Assembly (NCBI GenBank): GCA_030616775.1
Contig: JAUWWQ010000045.1
Location: forward strand, 1 to 36,036
DNA from: Planctomycetota bacterium
GTDB taxonomy: Bacteria; Planctomycetota; Phycisphaerae; UBA1845
Length of the DNA stretch: 36,036 nucleotides
Direction of reading: 5' to 3'
Under the pieces are notes generated by a model that was not told the DNA's origin, ran no database searches, and was given only the letters and a program-made list of their open reading frames with translations. The first letter of the stretch is position 1, and each line of letters opens with the position of its first letter. A program made the translations under genes and the position numbers. Positions 24,993 through 33,763 of this stretch are shown piece after piece.

Positions 24993-27900
24993 ATGAGACT
25001 GGCAGCTATATTGATCTCCATTTCAGGTGCTGTTGCCGCCATTGGGTCGGGTGACCAGGCGGCTGCCGAGGTCAAGATCGATTCGTTCACATTTGGCGGC
25101 CTGGAGGCGCGCTCCATCGGCCCGGCAGTCATGGGTGGGCGTATCAGCGCCATGGATGTGATCATACGCGACCGACTCACCATTTACGTAGGGGCGGCCA
25201 GCGGTGGTGTCTGGAAATCCGTCAATGGCGGCACAACGTTCAAAGCCGTGTTCGACGAGTACAACCAATCCATTGGGGCCATCACCATTGATCGTTCCAA
25301 CCCCGACGTAGTCTGGGTCGGGACGGGCGAGCCGTGGACACGCAATAGTGTCTCGATCGGCGACGGGATCTATAAGACAACTGACGACGGTGAGAACTGG
25401 GAGCATATGGGACTCAAAGACTCCGAGCGCATGTCCAAGATCCTGATTGATCCCACGGACGGCGATACGGTGTACGTTTGTGTCACCGGCCATCTTTGGA
25501 ACGCCAATGAACAGCGCGGTGTCTTTAAGACCACTGACGGCGGGAAGAACTGGGAAAAGATATTATACATTGATGAGGACACCGGCTGCGGCGACCTGGC
25601 CATGGACCCGCAGGACCCGCGCATTTTGTATGCCAGCACGTGGCAGTTCCGTCGTTGGCCCTATTTCTTCAAATCGGGCGGGCCGGGCAGCGGCCTGTAC
25701 AAGACCACAGACGGCGGGAAGAACTGGCGCAAGATCACAAAGGGACTTCCTAAGGGAGAGCTGGGGCGGATCGCCATTGCCGTTGCCCCGTCGCGTCCCA
25801 GTGTGGTCTACGCCACAATCGAGGCTGAAAAAACGGGATTGTATCGCTCGGACGATCTGGGTGAGACCTGGCAGTGGGTTGGCACAACCGGCAACGTGGA
25901 AGGACGTCCTTTTTACTTCTCACTGCTGCTGGTCGACCCGACGGATTTCAATCGGGTGTACAAGCCGGGTACTATGACGTCCGTGAGCACCGACGGCGGC
26001 GAGACGTTCTCGGGATTGGGAGGTGGAACGCATCCGGATCACCACGCCTTCTGGATCAATCCGGATAATCCCGACCACCTTCTGGTGGGGACTGACGGTG
26101 GACTATATATTTCCAACAACCGCGGTGTGCACTGGAACTTTCTGCAGGCTCTGCCGATTTCGCAGTTCTACCAGGTAAGCTACGACATGGAGGATCCATA
26201 CAATGTCTACGGTGGGCTGCAGGACAATGGCACCTGGATGGGACCCTCACGAACTCCATCGGGTATTCTAAACAAGCATTGGGATAACATCGGCTCAGGC
26301 GACGGCTTTCACGCCTATGTTGATCCGCAGGATCCTGATATCGTCTATGTGGAGTATCAGGGCGGTCGCATCCAACGTCGCTGCAAGTCTACGGGAGAGT
26401 CCAAAGATATTAAGCCGTTGCCGGGCGAGGGCGACCCCGAGTACCGCTTTAACTGGAACACGCCCATCCACATCAGTCCGAGCCGAAACGATACCATCTA
26501 CATCGGCGGGCAGTTTATGTTTCGCTCGCGCGACCGAGGTGAATCCTGGGAGAAAATCTCCCCCGATCTTACAACGAACGATCCTGAAAAACAGCGCCAG
26601 ATTGAGTCCGGCGGCCTGACACCCGACAACTCCACAGCCGAGAACCACTGCACGATCTATGCAATCTGCGAGTCGTCCTCGGATGGCAACGTGATCTGGG
26701 CCGGCACTGACGATGGCAATCTGCAGGTGACCCGCAACGGCGGCAAAACTTGGAGGAATGTTGTCGACAACGTCCCCGATCTGCCACCGTGTACGTGGGT
26801 CACCCAGATCGAAGCGAGTCACCACGCAAAGGGCACGGTCTACGTCACCTTCGACGGGCACCGCACGGGCGACATGAAGCCTCACGTCTACAAGACCACC
26901 AATTATGGCGACACATGGCAGTCACTCGTCACCGAGCAGATCGAGGGCTATTGCCTCTCCATCCGCGAGGATCTCGTCAACCCGGACTTGCTCTTTCTGG
27001 GGACTGAATTCGGGTTGTACATCTCCGTTGACGGAGGTGCTCAGTGGGCCCGCTTTAAGGAGAAGCTTCCCAAAGTCGGGGTGCGTGCCATGGCCATTCA
27101 CCCTCGGGAGCATGACCTGATCCTGGCAACGCATGGACGCGGCATCTACATTATCGATGACATCACACCTCTTCGTCATTTGACCCGGGAGGTCGTGGAG
27201 TCGAAGGTGGCCCTGCTTACGAGCCGTCCGGCCCAGATGAGGATTCCTGCCAGCGTGCAGGAGTTTCCCGGTAACGACGAGTTCGTCGGAGGCAACCCGT
27301 CGTCCGGAGCACAGGTCGCCTATTACCTCAAGAAGCGCCACATCTTCGGCGACTTGAAGCTCGAGATCTACGATGCTGAAGGCAAGCTCCTGTCCACGTT
27401 ACCCGGCGGCAAGCGCCGCGGGATTAATCGCGTCAACTGGCATATGCGCGGCAAGCCGCCCAAGGTGCCGCCCGCTGCCAGCCTGGTGCCGCAGCGGTTT
27501 TCCTTCTTAGGTCCTCAGGTGCCCGAAGGAACCTACGGCGTCAAACTGATCAAGGGTAAGCAGACGTACGAAGGGAAGTTTGACGTGGTGATGGATCGAC
27601 GGGCCGACTACTCGCCTGAGGGCATGGCGCTTCAGGACAAGACCGTAATGAAGCTCTACGGCATGCTGGAGCGCCTGACCTACGTCGTGGATACGTTGCT
27701 CGACGTACAGGCCCAGGCCCGGGACCGGATCGCCAAGCTTGACGAAAACGAGCCCCTGACCACGAGTCTGAAAGACTTCGTAGATGAGCTGGAGACCTTC
27801 CGCAAGACCCTGGTGGCGACCCGGAAAGGCGGCTTCCTGGCCGGCGAAGTACAACTGCGGGAGAAAATCGGCTCATTGTATGGAGCGGTCAACGGCTACG

Positions 27901-28094
27901 AAGGAAGTCCGACCGATTCACAGGTCAAATACACGGGCGTGCTGGAGAAGCGATTGGACCAGGCCGAGGATCGCCTCGAGTCGCTTCTCTCCTCCCAGTT
28001 GGACGAGTTGAATGCTCAGCTCCGGCAGAAGGAGCTCGAGCCAATCACCAGAATGAGCAGGGAAGAGTGGGAGGCAAAGCAGGCCGGTAGTTAA
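24993..28094 (+). CDS. Large exported Asp-box repeat protein, paralogue
   Basis: 1033 residues with signal peptide about 1-24 (LAAILISISGAVAAIGSG, then AAAE). It aligns along its length with the protein at 18370: ARSIGPAVMGGRI/LRSIGPALMSGRI, GGVWK, VVWVGTGE, GDGIYKTTDDGENW, WINPDNPDHLL, QFYQVSYD, YGGLQDN. Asp-box units recur through residue ~740 and the C-terminus is a helical segment with DTLLDVQAQARDRIAK. The role is probably surface or periplasmic binding rather than catalysis. GAGGGAGAG precedes ATG 24993. The two paralogues are 3.3 kb apart with unrelated genes between them. Confidence 0.85.
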   Translation: MRLAAILISISGAVAAIGSGDQAAAEVKIDSFTFGGLEARSIGPAVMGGRISAMDVIIRDRLTIYVGAASGGVWKSVNGGTTFKAVFDEYNQSIGAITIDRSNPDVVWVGTGEPWTRNSVSIGDGIYKTTDDGENWEHMGLKDSERMSKILIDPTDGDTVYVCVTGHLWNANEQRGVFKTTDGGKNWEKILYIDEDTGCGDLAMDPQDPRILYASTWQFRRWPYFFKSGGPGSGLYKTTDGGKNWRKITKGLPKGELGRIAIAVAPSRPSVVYATIEAEKTGLYRSDDLGETWQWVGTTGNVEGRPFYFSLLLVDPTDFNRVYKPGTMTSVSTDGGETFSGLGGGTHPDHHAFWINPDNPDHLLVGTDGGLYISNNRGVHWNFLQALPISQFYQVSYDMEDPYNVYGGLQDNGTWMGPSRTPSGILNKHWDNIGSGDGFHAYVDPQDPDIVYVEYQGGRIQRRCKSTGESKDIKPLPGEGDPEYRFNWNTPIHISPSRNDTIYIGGQFMFRSRDRGESWEKISPDLTTNDPEKQRQIESGGLTPDNSTAENHCTIYAICESSSDGNVIWAGTDDGNLQVTRNGGKTWRNVVDNVPDLPPCTWVTQIEASHHAKGTVYVTFDGHRTGDMKPHVYKTTNYGDTWQSLVTEQIEGYCLSIREDLVNPDLLFLGTEFGLYISVDGGAQWARFKEKLPKVGVRAMAIHPREHDLILATHGRGIYIIDDITPLRHLTREVVESKVALLTSRPAQMRIPASVQEFPGNDEFVGGNPSSGAQVAYYLKKRHIFGDLKLEIYDAEGKLLSTLPGGKRRGINRVNWHMRGKPPKVPPAASLVPQRFSFLGPQVPEGTYGVKLIKGKQTYEGKFDVVMDRRADYSPEGMALQDKTVMKLYGMLERLTYVVDTLLDVQAQARDRIAKLDENEPLTTSLKDFVDELETFRKTLVATRKGGFLAGEVQLREKIGSLYGAVNGYEGSPTDSQVKYTGVLEKRLDQAEDRLESLLSSQLDELNAQLRQKELEPITRMSREEWEAKQAGS

Positions 28095-28127
28095 AGGCGA
28101 CCTTCGCGGGAGCACTGTGTCGCGTGA

Positions 28128-28168
28128 AACGGGCGTCCCACCGTGACCATCACGGTGGGACGCCCGTT
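28128..28168. terminator. Perfect 19-bp hairpin between convergent genes
   Basis: Bases 28128-28146 are exactly complementary to 28150-28168 with loop CCA (stem starts AACGGGCGTCCC, ends CGTGA). It lies 34 bp after the Asp-box gene and 138 bp before the end of the facing Cys-repeat gene, a position fitting a bidirectional terminator. There is no T-run on the rightward side. Confidence 0.7.
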
Positions 28169-28305
28169 AGCTTATGGAAGACTACCTCTCCCTCGTCGCC
28201 GGTGCTGTTACGGAGAGAACCACTGCGTGCCCCTTCCGTAACGTATGCCAACCAGGCAAAAACCTCTTTAGTTGCGGCTGACGGCCGCCTTAGGCGAAAA
28301 TCCTT

Positions 28306-31300
28306 CTAAGGGTTGCAGTCCGGGTCGGGCTGCGGGCAGAAGGTGTCGCACTCCCCGTCGCCGTACCAGTCATTCTCCTCACAGATGTCGACGGATTCGC
28401 AGTCCGGGTCGGGGTGCGGGCAGAAGGTGTCGCACTCCCCGTCGCCATACCAGCCGTTTTCTGCACAGATGTCGATGGATTCGCAGTCCGGGTCGGGCTG
28501 CGGGCAGAACGTGTCGCACTCCCCGTCGCCGTACCAGCCGTTTTCCTCACAAATGTCGACGGATTCGCAGTCCGGGTCGGGCTGCGGGCAGAAGGTGTCG
28601 CATTCCCCGTCGCCATACCAGCCGTTTTCCTCACAGATATCGGCGGATTCGCAATCCGGGTCGGGCTGCGGACAGAAGGTGTCGCACTCCCCGTCGCCGT
28701 ACCAGCCATTCTCCTCGCAAATGTCGACAGCAACCTCGCAATCCGGGTCCGGTGCGGGACAGAACTCGTCGCACTCCCCGTCCCCATACCAGCCGTTCTC
28801 CTCACAGATGTCGATAAAGTCGCAGTCCGGGTCGGGGTGCAGGCAGATTTCATCGCATTTGCCGTCACCGTACCACCCGTTCTCCTCACAGATGTCCGTG
28901 GATTCGCAGTCCGGGTCGGGCTGCGGGCAGAACACATCGCACTCACCGTCACCGTACCAGCCGTTCTCTTCGCAGATGTCAAAGAAGTCGCAGTCCGGAT
29001 CGGGCTCCAGACAGTACGGATCGCACACCCCGTCTCCGTACCAGCCGTTCTCGGCGCACTCGTCGAAGTCCTTGCAATCGGGATCCGGTGACGGACAGAA
29101 CAGGTCGCACTCACCGTCGCCGTACCAGCCATTGTCGAAGCAAACGTCGAAGGAATCGCAATCCGGATCGGGCCGCGGACAGAATTCATCGCACTCCCCG
29201 TCCCCGTACCACCCGTTCACCTCGCAAATGTCAAAGAATTCGCCCTCGCAGTCGGGGTCGGGATGTGGACAGATGGTATCGCACTCGCCGTCGCCGTACC
29301 ACCCATTTTCGAAGCAGATGTCGTAGAACTCCACGCCGCAGTCGGGGTCGGGCATGGGGCAGAACAAGTCGCATTCCCCGTCACCGTACCAGCCGTTTTC
29401 TGCACACATGTCGAAAAAGTCGCCTTCGCAGTCCGGGTCGGGGTATGGGCAGAAGTCGTCGCATTCCCCGTCGCCGTACCAGCCGTTGATTTCGCAGATG
29501 TCGAGGAAGAACTCGCAGTCCGGGTCGGGGTGCGGGCAGAACTCGTCGCATATACCGTCGCCGTACCAGCGGTTCATCTCGCATTCGTCGAAGCCCAGTC
29601 CACCTACGAAGACTTCGCAGGAAGCGAAAACCTCGTGACCTGTGGAGTCATAGGCCTGGAAGGCCACTTCGTACCTGCCCTCACTGTAGAACTCGGCTAT
29701 GGCATCGTGGACGAACGGATCGGTGCTGGCCACGGACACTACATCAGACGCTCCGCTGGGGTACCGCGGCTGCACATGCTCATATTCCTGGTCCTCGGTC
29801 GCAAGGAAAAAGTCACCGGTGCCGAAGACGAACCAGTCGGGATAGTTGAGTTCGGGGACCATGGAGCCTCGTACGCAGAAATAGCCCGGCTCACCGACAT
29901 TGAGGCCTGGCGGGCACTCCATAGAGAGCCCGTCGGGGGGAGGCTCGTCGCCGACGCCTCCCCGACCGACGTTGATGCCGCACGTGTACACCCCGAACAC
30001 CTGTTCGCTTCCCGACAGGTCGGATACGATGAGGGACATTTCGAGGAAGCCCTCCGCCGTTGCCCGGACCATCGTCGACGGTTGGAAGGGGGCAGCCAAG
30101 AGAAACCCGAAACCGTCGCTGATGAACCAGTCGAAGTCCAGCGAGCCCTCGTCCTGGTTCCGGCCGAACACATACTCGACCGTGAAATCCTCGCCCTCGG
30201 CGACACTACCGGGGCAGACGATGCCGCTGGTGACGTCCTCACCGGTAATCACCTCGCAAGTGAAGATCCGTTCGGGAGGCAGGCTGTTCTGGTCGTGGTA
30301 GCGCAAGCGGCCCAGTTGGACGGCCGGGTTCTCGTCCTGCAAATCGACCAGCACGAGATCGAACTCCACAAGGGCCCCGTCCTCGCTCACGAAGCCGTTG
30401 ATGAACGCGGCGTCGAACAGCTTCTCGGCCGAAGCTTCAGTAACGCCGAACAGATCCACGTCGAATGTCAGATCACCGTGGAAACGCCGCTCGATGGTGA
30501 CGTGGTTGTTGTCGTCCAGTTGCGTTCCGGTAAATACCGGCGTGAGGACCAGTTCGAAATCGGCTTCCTCGCCGGGCGCCATGTTGATCGGCGTTCCCGT
30601 CGAGTAGTTAATGGTGATCCCGGGCTCACCGCCGCCGCCCAGGCTGAAGTCGGGGAAGACCAGATGCCGGTCGAATTCGCTCTGCAGGATTCCGGCCATG
30701 TCGAACGTGAGGCGATTGGCCACCCCGGTCAACTCAATGCAGAACCCTTCCGCGTCAAATAGGATATAGGTGTTCCCCGCCAACCTGCGGACCACTTCGG
30801 GGACCTGGTCCAGCGTTACGTCGTCGCCCAGTTCGTCTCGGTCGACTTCGTCAAGGCCGAAACTCGAAGCAACTCCTGCCAGACGTATGGCCGCTTCCTT
30901 CAACTCCCTCGCCCTGGCGTTGGTTGCCAGTGGAGAGTCCGGGTTCTCGTTCTCGTCGCAGATGGACTCGACGACCTCCTCGAACCTCTCAAGCCCCCTT
31001 CTCAATTCGGCCGGCTTGCCGGACTCGGACCGCTGCATGCGCACGGAATCCTTGGAACGCTTGGCGGCACGCCGCGCCCGGACACGCTCCTTGGCCAGTT
31101 CGTAATTGACCGCTGGTTCCCCCTCGATCAGGCTCCCGTTCTCGTCGGTCAGGCGGATATTGACGCCATCGTCGGTGTAGACCAGGTCGGCGGCCGTGTT
31201 GTCCGACATACGGAAGTTGACGGGCCGCCCTTCGCTGTCCAGCGACGCCTTCAGGGTCGTCCCATCAGACGTTTTGACGTTGGCCTCGGTGATGACGGTC

Positions 31301-31518
31301 TCGCCGGCGTCGTCCTCGCGGGCCCGGAAGGTGTATTCGTTGCCCTGTTCATCCTTGGCCACGGCGTAGTTCCCGCCACTGGAATCGAACGCGATGGTCA
31401 AGGTCCCGCCCGCGCCACCATTACCCGGTCCCACACTGGTGGCACCGCTGCCGCATCCGCAAAACGCCAGTATTACCGGAACATAGAACAATGTCCTTGC
31501 CAAACGAGCTGTCCGCAT
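28306..31518 (-). CDS. Exported protein with 15 C-terminal Cys-rich tandem repeats
   Basis: 1070 residues. An N-terminal hydrophobic segment ends AFCGCGSG, lipobox-like but imperfect, so it is probably a lipoprotein or secreted. Residues about 40-630 are beta-rich with no domain I recognise except possible PKD-like parts (FDVDLFG, DYVFGRN-type segments). From about 642 to 1070 run 15 tandem units of 27-31 residues, C-x10-C-x3-C-x6-C, core WYGDGECDxFCPxPDPDC. The last five are nearly identical, the first ones divergent, indicating growth at the 3' end. AAAGGA lies 6 nt before ATG 31518. The repeats resemble GDGxCD calcium/disulfide motifs; surface adhesion or metal binding is a guess. Confidence 0.85.
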   Translation of the reverse strand: MRTARLARTLFYVPVILAFCGCGSGATSVGPGNGGAGGTLTIAFDSSGGNYAVAKDEQGNEYTFRAREDDAGETVITEANVKTSDGTTLKASLDSEGRPVNFRMSDNTAADLVYTDDGVNIRLTDENGSLIEGEPAVNYELAKERVRARRAAKRSKDSVRMQRSESGKPAELRRGLERFEEVVESICDENENPDSPLATNARARELKEAAIRLAGVASSFGLDEVDRDELGDDVTLDQVPEVVRRLAGNTYILFDAEGFCIELTGVANRLTFDMAGILQSEFDRHLVFPDFSLGGGGEPGITINYSTGTPINMAPGEEADFELVLTPVFTGTQLDDNNHVTIERRFHGDLTFDVDLFGVTEASAEKLFDAAFINGFVSEDGALVEFDLVLVDLQDENPAVQLGRLRYHDQNSLPPERIFTCEVITGEDVTSGIVCPGSVAEGEDFTVEYVFGRNQDEGSLDFDWFISDGFGFLLAAPFQPSTMVRATAEGFLEMSLIVSDLSGSEQVFGVYTCGINVGRGGVGDEPPPDGLSMECPPGLNVGEPGYFCVRGSMVPELNYPDWFVFGTGDFFLATEDQEYEHVQPRYPSGASDVVSVASTDPFVHDAIAEFYSEGRYEVAFQAYDSTGHEVFASCEVFVGGLGFDECEMNRWYGDGICDEFCPHPDPDCEFFLDICEINGWYGDGECDDFCPYPDPDCEGDFFDMCAENGWYGDGECDLFCPMPDPDCGVEFYDICFENGWYGDGECDTICPHPDPDCEGEFFDICEVNGWYGDGECDEFCPRPDPDCDSFDVCFDNGWYGDGECDLFCPSPDPDCKDFDECAENGWYGDGVCDPYCLEPDPDCDFFDICEENGWYGDGECDVFCPQPDPDCESTDICEENGWYGDGKCDEICLHPDPDCDFIDICEENGWYGDGECDEFCPAPDPDCEVAVDICEENGWYGDGECDTFCPQPDPDCESADICEENGWYGDGECDTFCPQPDPDCESVDICEENGWYGDGECDTFCPQPDPDCESIDICAENGWYGDGECDTFCPHPDPDCESVDICEENDWYGDGECDTFCPQPDPDCNP
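28309..29600 (-). repeat. Tandem DNA repeat encoding Cys-rich units
   Basis: About 15 head-to-tail units of 81-93 bp, most 84 bp, encoding the repeat domain of the Cys-rich protein. Units nearest 28306-28730 (protein C-terminus) are almost identical; those near 29600 are diverged in sequence and length. Confidence 0.85.
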
Positions 31519-31853
31519 CGCATTTCCTTTCCAAATGAACCTACTTGGATTTGGTGCACGACCCGAGGCATGTCCGCGCCAACACAGTTACCCTCGAGGT
31601 CTATGCAACCCGAGGATGCCCCGGTCGTTCCCGTTTTTTAAGGTGCCCCATCAAGAAAATGGGTCAGTCAGCCTGGGTTATCGTAGCCTAAGCGGTGGAG
31701 GGTTAAGGTAAAAAAAGTGAGGAAGAGGTGGAGAAGAGGGCGGAGGAACAGCGCCGAGTGGCCCATCTCTTCAGGGGTTGTCGATTTAACCGGGCGTCCT
31801 TGACGAACATCTTGCACGGGCGAGTGGGGAGGCCAAGGGCACGTGGAGGTACC
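31519..31853. other. Intergenic upstream of Cys-repeat gene and transposase remnant
   Basis: About 335 bases. It must hold the leftward promoter of the Cys-repeat gene (AAAGGA RBS adjacent to 31518) and possibly the left end of the insertion element. No clear terminal inverted repeat was identified and no gene is called. Confidence 0.35.
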
Positions 31854-32130
31854 ATGATGCCATACTGGGCCAAGACGCCGATGGATCGGCACCAAGTCGT
31901 GTTCTTTCCACCGACTCTGGATGACAGTATCGAGGCGGATCATCCTGTCCGGCTATTCTGGGAAGTGCTGAAGGGATAGCACTGGACGAGTTACGAGGCC
32001 GGATACCACGGTAGTCGGGGGCAGCCTCCGATTCACCCGCGGATTGCGGCCGGAGCGTTGCTGTAGGCGCTGAGTCAGAGGATATGGTCCAGCCGGGCGT
32101 GGACCTTGGGACGAACGTGGAGGCGGCGTG
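31854..32130 (+). pseudogene. IS1182-like transposase remnant
   Basis: The frame from ATG 31854 reads MMPYWAKTPMDRHQVVFFPP, TLDDSIEADHPVRLFWEVLK, stop, HWTSYEAGYHGSRGQPPIHP, RIAAGALL, stop, ALSQRIWSSR, then loses similarity. The D-HPVR-F-E-L and RG-QPP-HPR-L-Y-L-RI-SSR pattern is the N-terminal part of IS1182/IS5-type planctomycete transposases. In-frame TAGs at 31977 and 32064 and the missing catalytic C-terminus show it is dead. It sits just upstream of the ParA-like gene. Confidence 0.75.
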
Positions 32131-32382
32131 ACAGTATTAATAGGCGGGGTCCAATAATATTCTCAAGATTTTCAGTACTGATATCCGATTCCTTGAGTTG
32201 AGGGATCGTAGGGACTCTCTCGCTAAGTCCGCACCGTGCGGCCAGCGTAGACGTCCCATCGGGGCAAGAATGGACAAGGTGGCCCCAATCCCCCCAGTCG
32301 ACCGGTTCGATGGGCAGCAGGAGGCGGTCCTTCGGAACGGCTAAGCTCCCACGCCTCCCTCATGACAGGTGAGGGTAAACCC

Positions 32383-33759
32383 GTGCGTACAATTACGATC
32401 GCCAACCAGAAAGGTGGGTGCGGTAAGACTACCACCGCCATAAATCTCTCGGCCTCGCTGGCCCGCGAGGGTCGTCGTGTTCTGCTGGTCGATCTTGATC
32501 CCCAGGCGCATTGCGCCCTTGGGATGGCCGTGCCCGAAGAGCAGATCGACTTGTCGATTTTCGATTGCCTGGTGCGCCAGGTTGAGGGGGAGCCGCTTGA
32601 GCTTTCCCGGATTACGTGGCAAATCGCGCCAAACCTCGACCTGGCTCCATCACGATCGAATCTCGCAACGCTGGAGCCGCGGCTGGTGACAGACGAGGAC
32701 GCCGATGCCCTACTCGAACAACTGCTCGAGCTGAATGCCGGCCGCTACGACTATTGCGTCGTGGACTGCCCGCCGCACCTGGGGCTGCTGATGCAAAACG
32801 GCCTGCGTGCGGCAGACGACATAATCATTCCGGTCGACACCGGATACTTCTCGCTCCACGGGCTGACCCAGCAGTTGGCGATGATCGAGCAGGAGGGGGA
32901 GCGGAACGGTTCCAATCCGTCGGTCCGGGTTCTCGCCAACCAGTACGACGTGCGGACCAAGCTGGCCCGGGAGATCCTGGCGGAGCTTCGGAAGCGGTTT
33001 AAGGACGTGGTGTTCGAGACGATCGTCAACTTCAACACCAAGCTCAAAGAAGGGGTGAGCTATGGCCAGCCGATCACCGAGTTCGCGCCGACCAGTATGG
33101 GGGCTCGTGACTTTCAGAAACTCGCCCGGGAGTTGATCGCCGGTGAGCCGCCGAAGGCTGCTACCGGTGAGATTCTCGAGCACGTTGAGCGGCTGGCTGC
33201 CGACGCCGAGCGCTTACTGGCAACAACAACAATCCTGGTCGACAATCGCGAAGGGACGGCAGCGGAACCGGCCACCCACACCGGACCGGCCACCATAACA
33301 CCGACTGACGTACTCTCAGCCGGAGCCATTGTGGAGAAGGCTCCCTGGCAACACGCCGCACGTCAGACACCAAAGGTTTCGGAACCCAGCGTGTCCGGAT
33401 GGAAGCCGGCCGCCACTCGGCCGTCGCCCCCAAGTGAGCCGTCGCCCAGCGCGGAGATCGATCGGAAGATCGAGGCGATCTACGGTGTACGGCAGGAAGG
33501 TGAGCTTATCGTCTTTCGCAGTCACAATCCGGACGCCGGCGAGGTATGCCTGGCGGGGGACTTCAACGATTGGATGCCGCACACCACGCCGATGCGACGG
33601 CTTCCGGCCGGTGATTTCGAAACGCGCCTGCGGCTGCCACAGGGGCGTTATCGTTATCGCCTGGTGGTCGATGGCCGGTGGTCGCACGATCACTTCAATC
33701 CCGCAACCGAGATGAACGAGTACGGGGAGCTCAATTCGATCGTCGAGGTGAAGCGGTAG
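32383..33759 (+). CDS. ParA-type ATPase fused to CBM48-like glycogen-binding domain
   Basis: 458 residues from GTG 32383, which has AGGTGAGG 7 nt upstream; ATG 32362 is seven codons longer but has no RBS. Residues 1-255 are a ParA/MinD ATPase: deviant Walker A KGGCGKTTTA with signature Lys10, LLVDLDPQAH, VVDCPPHLG, LANQYDVRTK. A Pro/Ser/Thr-rich linker (~265-365) leads to a CBM48/AMPK-beta-like module (~375-458): EVCLAGDFNDWMP, LPQGRYRYRLVVDGRW, HDHFNPATEMNEYG. ParA proteins segregate DNA or position cell structures; the fused domain normally binds glycogen-type glucans. No parB is adjacent. Combined role is unknown; polysaccharide-granule positioning is speculation. Confidence 0.88.
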   Translation: MRTITIANQKGGCGKTTTAINLSASLAREGRRVLLVDLDPQAHCALGMAVPEEQIDLSIFDCLVRQVEGEPLELSRITWQIAPNLDLAPSRSNLATLEPRLVTDEDADALLEQLLELNAGRYDYCVVDCPPHLGLLMQNGLRAADDIIIPVDTGYFSLHGLTQQLAMIEQEGERNGSNPSVRVLANQYDVRTKLAREILAELRKRFKDVVFETIVNFNTKLKEGVSYGQPITEFAPTSMGARDFQKLARELIAGEPPKAATGEILEHVERLAADAERLLATTTILVDNREGTAAEPATHTGPATITPTDVLSAGAIVEKAPWQHAARQTPKVSEPSVSGWKPAATRPSPPSEPSPSAEIDRKIEAIYGVRQEGELIVFRSHNPDAGEVCLAGDFNDWMPHTTPMRRLPAGDFETRLRLPQGRYRYRLVVDGRWSHDHFNPATEMNEYGELNSIVEVKR

Positions 33760-33763
33760 GACG

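Noticed and set aside
28313-29600. CRISPR array, considered because of regular ~84-bp repeats
   Set aside because: Repeats are contiguous, coding, in frame and without unique spacers, so they are a protein tandem repeat.
29263-30762. 499-codon frame antisense to the Cys-repeat gene
   Set aside because: Its repeats mirror those of the real gene on the other strand; the minus-strand frame has the signal sequence and RBS.
31668-31943. Leftward 91-codon frame over the transposase remnant
   Set aside because: It runs antisense to the clear transposase similarity and has no recognisable domain.
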